Shown here piece after piece: positions 35,410-44,000 of a stretch of DNA of 64,000 bases. Position 1 is the first letter of the stretch. Each line of letters starts with the position of its first letter. The notes beneath the pieces are model-generated. The model was not told the DNA's origin. It saw only the letters and a list, made by a program, of their open reading frames with translations, and searched no databases. Source of the stretch: Burkholderiales bacterium (GTDB lineage: Bacteria; Pseudomonadota; Gammaproteobacteria; Burkholderiales; Casimicrobiaceae); assembly GCA_016790165.1 (NCBI GenBank), contig JAEUPL010000001.1, positions 124,001 through 188,000 on the forward strand, written 5' to 3'. The translations under genes and the position numbers were made by a program.

Positions 35410-36243
35410 TCACACCACGCGCTGCGCGCAACAGACGCGTGGCAAACCAGCCAGATCGGCATGGCGCGTCAGGCTGCCCAGACTCGCCCCGCGAAAGACC
35501 GCTGGCACGGTGTCGCCCTGATCGAACCCATGCTCCACGACCAGCCAGCCTCCAGGACGCAGGTGACGCACGGCGCCACGCGCGAGTTCGCGGTAGCTGT
35601 GCAGGCCGTCGACGGCGTCGGCCAGCGCCAGCGCCGGTTCGTGGCGCAGATCGCCCTGGGTCAAATGCGGGTCGCCCGGCACGATGTAGGGCGGATTGCT
35701 GACGATGAGGTCGAATCCGGATGCCTCACGGGTGGCCTCCGCCTCGAGCCCGGAGAACCAGTTGCTCTGCAGGCACTGCACGTTCGCGGCGCCGAGCGCA
35801 AGCGCGTTGCTGCGCGCCAGCTCAAGCGCGGGTGCCGACACGTCCAGCGCGATGACCTGGGCGTCCGCCCGCTCGAGTGCCAGCGTGACCGCGATGCAAC
35901 CCGTCCCGGTGCCCACGTCGAGGATGCGCGGGGCGGCGACGTCGCGCAGGCGAGCCAGCGCGTGCTCCACCACGAGTTCGGTCTCCGGCCGTGGAATCAG
36001 CGCGACCGGAGCGCAGCTAAAGCGCCTGCCATAGAACTCGCGCTCGCCGATGAGGTAGGCCACCGGTTCACCTGCGACGCGCCGCGCGACGAGCGCATCG
36101 AAACGCTGCGCTGCCGTATCGTCCAGTGTGTCGAGATCGTGAGCGACCAGCCAGGCGAAATCGCACTGCATGACATGACCGAGCAGCATGCGCAACTCGA
36201 GTCGCGGCAAGCGGCGGTCGGCGAGCGCGGTGCGAATGTTCAT
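35410..36243 (-). CDS. prmC: Peptide-chain release factor glutamine methyltransferase
   Basis: 277 residues from ATG 36243. It methylates the Gln of the GGQ motif of release factors using S-adenosylmethionine. Signatures: YLIGEREFYGRRFSCAPVALIPRPETE, LDVGTGTGCIAVTLALE, and the catalytic NPPY in IVSNPPYIVPGDP. prmC is usually adjacent to prfA; here the pyrF gene and a heptamer repeat sit between them. Repeat copy D lies 41 bp upstream of the start. Confidence 0.95.
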   Translation of the reverse strand: MNIRTALADRRLPRLELRMLLGHVMQCDFAWLVAHDLDTLDDTAAQRFDALVARRVAGEPVAYLIGEREFYGRRFSCAPVALIPRPETELVVEHALARLRDVAAPRILDVGTGTGCIAVTLALERADAQVIALDVSAPALELARSNALALGAANVQCLQSNWFSGLEAEATREASGFDLIVSNPPYIVPGDPHLTQGDLRHEPALALADAVDGLHSYRELARGAVRHLRPGGWLVVEHGFDQGDTVPAVFRGASLGSLTRHADLAGLPRVCCAQRVV

Positions 36244-36284
36244 GCGCCGTTCACCGCCGCCTGAAGCAAAACGAGTGCGATCGG

Positions 36285-36409
36285 CAATGGCTTTTTGCCT
36301 CCGACGGCTGCTACACGCCAATTAGCGCGCGATTCTCGTAAAAGTCGACTAGACATAAAATCACCCGCAAACCACCGCCGGTTCGTCGCTAGCGTCATGG
36401 AGCTGTTAG
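36285..36409. repeat. 125-bp palindromic intergenic element, copy D
   Basis: Starts CAATGGCTTTTTGCC; ends GGAGCTGTTAG. The core AAAAGTCGACTAGAC has GTCGAC at 36344-36349, again offset 60-65. The right-hand terminal repeat has lost the A-run. It lies between pyrF and prmC; the remaining 127 bp to the pyrF stop (36410-36536) show nothing recognisable. Confidence 0.8.
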
Positions 36410-36536
36410 AGCGCATTCGTTGCCCTGGATAACGCGATCCCGATACTCGGCGCCGCTGCCGTGGCTGCGGCGCTCGCCAAGCAGGCTGCGTTCCTGCGCG
36501 CCGGGTGACGTATTTCAGCAACCTGCTAGCAGCCTG

Positions 36537-37346
36537 CTAGATGACGGCGCCGTCTTCCAGCATCTGCTCCACCGCACCGCGTGCCGCGCGTGCGAAATCA
36601 TCGCCGCTGGATGCATAGATCACCGAGCGCGAAGCGTTGATGACGAGGCCCGTGCCTTTGCTGTCGCGGCCCACGGCGACGGTGGCTTTCATGTCGCCGC
36701 CCTGCGCGCCGACGCCGGGCACGAGCAAGGGCATGTCGCCCACCGCGCGGCGCACGTCCGCAATCACCTGCGGCACCGTGGCGCCGACGACGAGGCTGAT
36801 GTTCTTGTTTGCATTCCATTGCTCCGCAGCGAGCTTGGCAACACGCAGGTAGAGCGGTTCGCCGTCGATCAACTGCTCCTGCAGATCAGCTCCGCCCGCG
36901 TTGGAGGTGCGGCAGAGCAGGATGGTGCCGCGATCGGCGTACTTGGTGAACGGCGCGATCGAGTCGCCACCAAGGTAGGGGTTCACCGTCACCGCGTCGG
37001 CGCGATAGCGTTCGAACGCCTCCACCGCGTAGAACTCGGCCGTGCTGCCGACGTCGCCGCGCTTGGCGTCGAGGATCACCGGGATGCCAGGGTAGCGGTC
37101 GTGGATATAGTCAATCGTCGCGGCGAGCTGGTCCTCGGCAGCCACGGCGGCATAGTGCGCAAACTGCGGCTTGTAGGCGCACACGATGTCGTGCGTGGCG
37201 TCGATGATGGCCTTGTTGAACGCAAAGATCGCATCCGGCCGGTTGAACAGCCGCTCGGGCAAGCGCTTCTTCTCCGGGTCCAGCCCGACGCAGACGAGGG
37301 AGCGCGCGCGGAGCCAGGATGCGTTGAGTTTTTCCTGGAAGTTCAT
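36537..37346 (-). CDS. pyrF: Orotidine 5'-phosphate decarboxylase
   Basis: 269 residues, matching the longer group (type 2) of OMP decarboxylases. The active-site LDAKRGDVGSTAE contains the catalytic Lys95 and Asp98; SLVCVGLDPEKKRLPE and LLVPGVGAQGGD complete the substrate and phosphate sites. It makes UMP in pyrimidine synthesis. It is flanked by the repeat family copies D (downstream) and heptamer copy 3 (upstream), and separates prmC from prfA. Confidence 0.95.
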   Translation of the reverse strand: MNFQEKLNASWLRARSLVCVGLDPEKKRLPERLFNRPDAIFAFNKAIIDATHDIVCAYKPQFAHYAAVAAEDQLAATIDYIHDRYPGIPVILDAKRGDVGSTAEFYAVEAFERYRADAVTVNPYLGGDSIAPFTKYADRGTILLCRTSNAGGADLQEQLIDGEPLYLRVAKLAAEQWNANKNISLVVGATVPQVIADVRRAVGDMPLLVPGVGAQGGDMKATVAVGRDSKGTGLVINASRSVIYASSGDDFARAARGAVEQMLEDGAVI

Positions 37347-37358
37347 TTTGGCTCCGCA

Positions 37359-37535
37359 CAGGACGAATGACGCATGACGAATGACACAAAGCAGGGCATG
37401 ATTGCCTCCATGTATCGAACGGTTCCGAGGGGATAAATCATTTGTCTCTCCAACTTACGTCACCAGAACAAAAATATTGACCAAGCTTTGCGTCCTAGCG
37501 ACCACCGGGAGCGTCGTCATTCGTCTTTCGTCCTG
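37359..37535. repeat. Inverted CATTCGT/ACGAATG heptamer repeat, copy 3
   Basis: Left arm 37359-37385 (GACGAATGACGCATGACG units) and right arm 37512-37535 (CGTCATTCGTCTTTCGTCC) are inverted relative to each other around a 126-bp core. The core is AT-richer than the surroundings. It lies between pyrF and the prfA stop. Confidence 0.8.
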
Positions 37536-37546
37536 CATGGATTCGG

Positions 37547-38626
37547 CTAAGCCGAATCCATGCTAGCCATCTGCTCCGCCTGATATTCCGATCGCAGCGC
37601 GTCGACCATGTCACCGATGTCGCCATCCATGATCATGTCGAGTTTGTAGAGCGTGAGGTTGATGCGATGGTCGGTCATCCGCCCCTGCGGATAGTTGTAG
37701 GTGCGGATGCGCTCGCTGCGGTCGCCCGAGCCGACCAGCGACTTGCGCAACCCGGCCTCCTTGGCGTGCGCGGCCTCGCGCTCGCGCTCCAGCAGGCGTG
37801 AGGCCAGCACTTCCATCGCCCGCGCCTTGTTCTGATGCTGAGAGCGGCCATCCTGGCATTCGACGACGACGCCGGTCGGGATGTGCACGATGCGTACGGC
37901 GGAATCCGTCTTGTTGATGTGCTGGCCGCCGGCGCCGGACGCGCGGAAGGTGTCGATGCGCAAGTCGGACGGGTTGATGGTGATGTCCTTCACCGGGTCC
38001 GCCTCGGGCAGGATCGCCACCGTGCAGGCGCTGGTGTGGATGCGGCCTTGCGCCTCGGTCTCGGGCACGCGCTGCACGCGGTGGGTGCCCGACTCAAACT
38101 TCATGCGCGAGTACGCGCCTTGGCCGACGATGCGCGCGATGACCTCGCGGTAGCCACCCAGTTCGCTCTCGTTGGCGGACACGATCTCCACCTGCCAGCG
38201 CTGGCGCTCGGCGAATCGCGTGTACATGCGCAGCAGATCGCCAGCAAACAAAGCGGACTCGTCGCCGCCGGTGCCGGCGCGGATTTCGAGGAAGATGTTG
38301 CGCTCGTCGTTCGGGTCTTTCGGCAACAACGCGATAGTCAGCTCTTTGTCGAGGCGTTCGATGTCGGCCTTGGCAGATTCGATCTCCTCCTGCGCCATCT
38401 CCTTCATCTCGGGGTCGGCCAGCATCTCCTGTGCCGCGGCGAGATCACCCTCGCGGGTCTTGAACTCCTTGAACAGCGCCGCCACCGGCTCCAGATCGCT
38501 GCGCTCTTTCGATAGCGCACGAAAGCGGTTCATGTCGTTAACCACCGCCGGATCGGAAAGCAGGCTCTCCACCTCAACCAGACGGCGGTCGAGCTGTTCA
38601 AGTTTGACGCGGAAAGTGTCTTTCAT
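37547..38626 (-). CDS. prfA: Peptide chain release factor 1
   Basis: 359 residues, normal length for RF1. It recognises UAA and UAG stop codons and triggers peptide release. The peptidyl-transferase GGQ motif (233-235, in [13 protein letters not shown]) and the codon-recognition P-x-T motif (PET, 188-190) are visible, and [20 protein letters not shown] is the RF1 signature. Unlike RF2 there is no programmed frameshift. A long hairpin with T-runs lies 9 bp upstream of the start codon (recG side). Confidence 0.97.
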   Translation of the reverse strand: MKDTFRVKLEQLDRRLVEVESLLSDPAVVNDMNRFRALSKERSDLEPVAALFKEFKTREGDLAAAQEMLADPEMKEMAQEEIESAKADIERLDKELTIALLPKDPNDERNIFLEIRAGTGGDESALFAGDLLRMYTRFAERQRWQVEIVSANESELGGYREVIARIVGQGAYSRMKFESGTHRVQRVPETEAQGRIHTSACTVAILPEADPVKDITINPSDLRIDTFRASGAGGQHINKTDSAVRIVHIPTGVVVECQDGRSQHQNKARAMEVLASRLLEREREAAHAKEAGLRKSLVGSGDRSERIRTYNYPQGRMTDHRINLTLYKLDMIMDGDIGDMVDALRSEYQAEQMASMDSA

Positions 38627-38634
38627 GGGCTCTC

Positions 38635-38704
38635 AAAAAAGGAAAAGCCACGCGCAACACTGCCTCATCCGGAAACCGGGATGACAAAGCAGGTGGGCGT
38701 GGCT
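38635..38704 (-). terminator. Terminator-like long hairpin between recG and prfA
   Basis: On the minus strand AGCCACGC (38704-38697) pairs with GCGTGGCT (38653-38646), enclosing further paired segments (CTGC/GCAG, TCATCC/GGATGA, a GG-TTT-CC apex), then TTTTCCTTTTTT. It follows recG by about 80 bp and ends 9 bp before prfA. The extended stem with internal loops is unusual for a plain terminator and could be a leader element controlling prfA. Confidence 0.6.
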
Positions 38705-38786
38705 ACAGGTGCATTTGCGGCGATTTTAGGCGATATGGCGTGGCCACCGTCATGCGCCGACGATACGGCACGCCATCGCCAGGTAG

Positions 38787-40892
38787 CTATGCCCTCGCAA
38801 ACTCCACCCGACTCTTGATCCACCGATCAAGAAACGCAGCCTTGTTGAAAGTTGGGTCGGATTCGAGCTGGGTGGCGGCATTGCGGGCGGCTTCGACGAG
38901 GTCGAGGTCTTCTTCGACATTGGCATAGCGTAGCGACGGCAGGCCCGATTGCCTCGGGCCGAGCAGTTCACCGGGGCCGCGGATGCGCAGGTCTTCTCTG
39001 GCGATGGTGAAGCCGTCGGTGGTTTCGTAGATCACCTTGAGCCGCTGTTTGGCGGTGTCGGAGAGTTTGTCGGCGAACAGCAGGATGCAGGTGGACGCAA
39101 CGCTGCCGCGCCCGACGCGTCCGCGCAGTTGATGCAGTTGCGCCAGACCAAAACGCTCGGCATGCTCAATGACCATCCAGCTTGCGTTCGGCACATCGAC
39201 GCCGACCTCGATGACGGTGGTGGCAACCAGCACCTGCGTGCGGTTCGCTGCGAAGTCCGCCATGATGGCCGCCTTCTCGTCGGCCTTCATGCGCCCGTGC
39301 AGCAGTGCGATGCGCGTGCCCGGCATGGCCGCAACGAGCTCGGCGTGCAGCGCGGTGGCATTCTGCAGCTCGATGTCCTGCGCGGCGAGCCTTTCGCTCT
39401 CGTCGATCAGCGGGCATACCCAATACGCCTGCGCGCCCTGCTGCACCGCCTCGCGAATGCGCCGTGTCACTTCGGCTCGCCGGACCTCGTTCACCAGGCG
39501 CGTCGTGATGGGCTGTCGCCCGCCCGGCAGTTCGTCGATGATGGAGACATCAAGGTCCGCGTAGTAGCTCATCGCCAACGATCGCGGTATCGGCGTGGCG
39601 CTCATCATCAGCGTATGCGGCGCGAGCGCCCGTTCGCTATCGCGCTGGCCGCGACTGCGCAGCGCCAGCCGCTGCTCCACGCCGAAGCGGTGCTGCTCGT
39701 CGACGACCACCAGACCGAGCCGCGCAAAAGAGACCTTTTTCTGGAACAGCGCATGGGTGCCGATGGCGATGTGCGTCTCGCCACGTGTGCAGGCAGATTG
39801 CGCAGCTTTCAACTCCGCGGCTGGCAAGCTGCCCGTGAGCCAGGTGATCCGCACCGGGAGGTCGGCGAGCCAGTGCGACAGCTTGTTGAAATGCTGCTCG
39901 GCGAGCAGCTCAGTGGGTGCCATGAACGCCACCTGATAACCCGCCTCCACCGCCGCCAGCGCCGCAAGCGCAGCCACAATCGTCTTGCCGCTGCCGACGT
40001 CGCCCTGCAACAATCGGGTCATGGGTGCCGGCCGCGCCAGATCAGCCATCGCTTCGGCGAGCGCCCGCTCCTGTGGCGCGGTCAATCGAAATGGCAGGCG
40101 CTGCCGCAGCAGGGTGCTGATCAAGCCGGTGCCAACGATAGGCGGCGCTGTTTCGCCCGCCCGTAACGCTTTCGCGTCGCGCAGTGCCAATTGCTGCGCC
40201 AGCAGCTCGTCGAATTTCACCCGCCGCCACGCCGGGTGCGAACGCGACTCCAGCGCTGCCACCGATGCGTCGGGCGGCGGTTCGTGCAGCACTTGCAGGG
40301 CAACCTGCCAGGTCGGCAACCGCTGCGCCACGGTCACCGCCGGCGGCAGCAGATCGGCCTGCCATTCGCGCACCTTGCGCGCTTTGCCGGCCAACGTGCG
40401 CAACGCCGCCTGCGGCACCCCAGCCGTTGCGGGATAAACCGGCGTGAGACGACCCTGCCCGGCAGCCTCCGCTGCTTCCTTCTTGAACACGGGGTGCACC
40501 ATCTCAAGACCGTAGCGGCCGTCGCGCACTTCGCCGAACACGCGGACGTGAGCGCCGGGTTTCAGCGCTTGCACGATGTTCGGATAGAAGTTGAAGTAGC
40601 GTAGCGTCAAGCGCGGGGCGAAGTTGTTGCCGCCGTCGTCATCGGTGGCCCGCAGCAGCGCGACAAACTGCCGCCGTGGCCGGAACTGAGTCTCGGAATG
40701 CTCGACCACGCCTTCAACCACCACGGATTCTCCAGCCACCAGCTCGGCGATGGGCCGCACCTGCGTCTGGTCCTCATACCGCAGCGGAAAGTGCAGCAGG
40801 AAGTCACGCAGATGCTCGATACCCAGTTTCGCGAGCCTGGGTCGCAAAGCGGGTGGCAAATACGTCTGCTCGGGGATTGGCTCGGTGGTCAC
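38787..40892 (-). CDS. recG: ATP-dependent DNA helicase RecG
   Basis: 701 residues from GTG 40892. RecG unwinds branched DNA and remodels stalled replication forks. The N-terminal wedge/OB domain is followed by the helicase core: GDVGSGKTIVAALAAL (Walker A), VVVDEQHRFGVEQR (DEQH box), VLVATTVIEVGVDVPNA and QLRGRVGRG (motif VI). The C-terminal RecG tail is present. It is divergent from the alpha-2-macroglobulin gene with 171 bp between them; that gap holds a 7-bp-stem hairpin (40908-40932) and no evident promoter boxes. Confidence 0.97.
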   Translation of the reverse strand: MTTEPIPEQTYLPPALRPRLAKLGIEHLRDFLLHFPLRYEDQTQVRPIAELVAGESVVVEGVVEHSETQFRPRRQFVALLRATDDDGGNNFAPRLTLRYFNFYPNIVQALKPGAHVRVFGEVRDGRYGLEMVHPVFKKEAAEAAGQGRLTPVYPATAGVPQAALRTLAGKARKVREWQADLLPPAVTVAQRLPTWQVALQVLHEPPPDASVAALESRSHPAWRRVKFDELLAQQLALRDAKALRAGETAPPIVGTGLISTLLRQRLPFRLTAPQERALAEAMADLARPAPMTRLLQGDVGSGKTIVAALAALAAVEAGYQVAFMAPTELLAEQHFNKLSHWLADLPVRITWLTGSLPAAELKAAQSACTRGETHIAIGTHALFQKKVSFARLGLVVVDEQHRFGVEQRLALRSRGQRDSERALAPHTLMMSATPIPRSLAMSYYADLDVSIIDELPGGRQPITTRLVNEVRRAEVTRRIREAVQQGAQAYWVCPLIDESERLAAQDIELQNATALHAELVAAMPGTRIALLHGRMKADEKAAIMADFAANRTQVLVATTVIEVGVDVPNASWMVIEHAERFGLAQLHQLRGRVGRGSVASTCILLFADKLSDTAKQRLKVIYETTDGFTIAREDLRIRGPGELLGPRQSGLPSLRYANVEEDLDLVEAARNAATQLESDPTFNKAAFLDRWIKSRVEFARA

Positions 40893-41063
40893 GCACCGAG
40901 TTTAGCGACAGGGCTGGCGAACGTCGCCCTGTGGTCGCATGACTGGACGATTGCGCTCGTTGTGGATTCGGGGTAGAACCGGTAGCCACAGCGCGGCCGA
41001 CATTCAGGCCGCCCGAAGAAAAAGTAACTCCACGCCACCACGCCACGCCCAGCGAAAACACCC

Positions 41064-44000
41064 ATGTTGCGACCCTCTCTAGCCGCCGTCCTTTCCGGAT
41101 TGGTGCTGCCGCTTGTTTCGTTCACCGCGCATGCCACCGATCTGCCCGCGCTCGCTGAGACGCGCCCCGCTAACGAAGCGAACGACATCGACGAGCAGCA
41201 GATGTTTCTCTTCCGCGCGAAGGGTCCGGTCGACGCCAAGACGTTTGTCGCGCATGTGTTTTGCGAGGTTGAGGGCGTGCGCTCGGTCGACACCGTGCGC
41301 CCGGTGGGTGGCGCACGACGCAGCGAAGTACTGCGGGCGGCGGGCATCAGCAACACCGAGAACTGGATCGCTTTCCGCTGCACGCAGAACTTCCCGAGTG
41401 GTGCCAACGTCACCATTCGCTGGGATTCGCCAACGGCAAACACCAAGCAGGCCGTCGAGACGCTGCGCTTCAAGGTGCGCGCCGGAGACTGGCTGGAGCT
41501 GAACTGCAGCCGCGAGAACAAGGACGCAGGCTGCAATCCGCTGTCCACGGTGCGGGTGGGCTTTCAGCGCGCGATTGAACCGAAGGATGCAGCGCGCTTC
41601 CGCCTGCGCGATGATGCCGGCAAGCTCTACGCACCGAAGCAGGATAGCGACGACAGCGACGGCATCACCTTTGGCAAGCTGCCGCCGGAAACGCGCTTCA
41701 CGCTGGTCGTACCGCCGAACCTGAAGGAATCGGGCACGGGCACACTGCTGACCTTGAAGCGGCCGTATACGCTGAAAACGGCCGCCTATCCGCCACTGGT
41801 CAAGTTCCCCCGCAGCTTCGGCATTCTGGAACGCCGGGCCGATCCGGCGTTGCCGATCACGGTGCGTAACCTGGAGCCTGGTACGAGCGGCGCGGGCACA
41901 GCGGCCACCCTTCGCCGCCTGCGCGTGAGCAATGAGCAAGAGATGATCCGCTGGTACGCCCGCACGCTGGGCTTTCAGCAGAGTGACCGCTCGATGGATG
42001 ACGACGAGTATGACTACTCCGACTTCGGTGAGCGGCCGAAGGGCGAGGAAGACATGCGTGGCCGTTCGCTGCTGAAGGGCAATGCGCAGGCGCAATCACT
42101 GCCACTGCCGAAGCCGGGCGGACCGAAGGAGTTTGAAGTCGTCGGTCTGCCACTGGCCGAGCCGGGGCTGCATGTGGTGGAGGCAGAGTCCGCCGCACTC
42201 GGCACATCGCTGCTCGAGAAAAAGGGTGCCATGTATGTGCGCACCATGGCGCTGGTGACCAATCTGGCCGTGCACGTGAAGACGGGCACCGGCGGCGCCT
42301 TTGTGTGGGTGACGCACCTGAACGATGCAACCGTCGTGCCAGACGCCACGGTGCGCATGCGCGACTGCAAGGGCGCTGAACTTGCCAGTGGCAAGACCGA
42401 CCGCGACGGCATTGCGCGCCTGACACCCAAGGCATCGAAGACGAAGGAATCCTGCCCAACCTTCGTGTTTGCGCAGGTGGGCGATGATCTCGCGTTCACC
42501 CGTACCGACTGGACGCGCGGGATCGAGTCCTGGCGCTTTAACCTGCCGTGGGACTACGACTACGAGGGCGACGACGCCAGCGGCAAACAGGTGTTGCATA
42601 CCATCCTCGCGCGCAACCTGCTGCGCCCTGGCGAAACAGTGCATATGAAGCACTACGCCCGCGATCAGAAGCGCTTCGGTACGGGCGCGCCGGAGGTTGG
42701 CAAATTGCCGAAGAATGTCTCGATCGTCAACGTGGGCAACAATCAGCGCAGCACACTGACGCTGGACTGGAGCGCACGCGGCAACGCGGTCACTGAGCTG
42801 CGCCTGCCCGGCAACGCCAGGCGCGGCCAATATCGCGTCGAGATCAACGGGCGCACGACCGGACGCTTCACCGTGGCTGACTTCCGTCTGCCGGTCTACA
42901 AATCCGAGCTCAGCATTCCGATACCCAATGTCGTCGGCGGCGACGTGGCGAGTGTTGATGCGCGGCTCTCGTTTCTCTCGGGTGGGCCGGCGAGCGGCGA
43001 CGTCGTCACCGTGCGTTCGCGCTTCGACAGCCGGAACTTGCCGGGCTTCGATAGTCTCCCGGACTACAGCTTCAGCGTGTACGAGTACGAGGGCGACGGC
43101 AGCCCGCGCAAGCGGCGCGGCGGCAGCAATCAACCGGAGGGCGAGGACCAGACGGTGACGCTTTCCAATGCTGGCAGCGCCCGTGTTGCACTCAGCACAT
43201 CCAAGGTGGAGCGCCCACATACGCTGATCGCCGACATGGAATACAAGGACCCGAACGGTGAGATTTACACCGCACAGGCACGGAGCACGGTATGGCCTGC
43301 TGCGGTACTCATCGGCATCAAGACGTCCGACTGGGCGATGGCGCGCGAGAAACTCGTCTACGACATCATTACCACCGACGTCACTGGCAAGCCGGTCGGT
43401 GGCGTGAAGTTCAAGGTGAAGGGCACCAATCGCACGTGGGAGGCCTATCGCAAGCGCAACATTGGCGGCTTCTACAGCTACGAGTCGAGCGAGCGCAAGA
43501 GCGATCTCGGCGTGCTCTGCGAAGGCACCTCGGACCGCAGCGGCAAGTTCACCTGCACCAGCAGTGTCGCCGCGTCCGGCGAAATCCAGTTCACCGCAGA
43601 AGTGGCCGATAGCAACGGCCGCACAGCGAGCGCGGGCACCTCGATGTGGGCGTCCAATGGCGACGACTGGATGTTCCGCGCTGAGAGCTCGGACCGCATC
43701 GATCTGCTGCCTGAGAAGAAGCGCTACGAGCCGAACGAAAAGGCGCGCTTCCAGGTGCGCATGCCGTTCCGCGAGGCGAACGTGCTGGTCACGGTGGAAC
43801 GCGATGGCAACGTGCTGTCGAGCTTCGTCACCAAGCTCTCGGGCAAGTCGGCCGTCATTGAAGTGCCGGTAAAGGAAGAATGGGCGCCTAATGCTTACGT
43901 GTCTGCATTGCTCGTCCGAGGTCGGGTGGGTGCGCCGGCGCCGACAGCGCTGGTGGATCTGGCGAAGCCGGCATTCAAGCTGGGCATCGCCAACATCGAC

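Noticed and set aside
40908-40932. Hairpin with 7-bp stem between recG and A2M as a terminator
   Set aside because: The two genes are divergent and no T-run follows, so there is no transcript end to terminate here.
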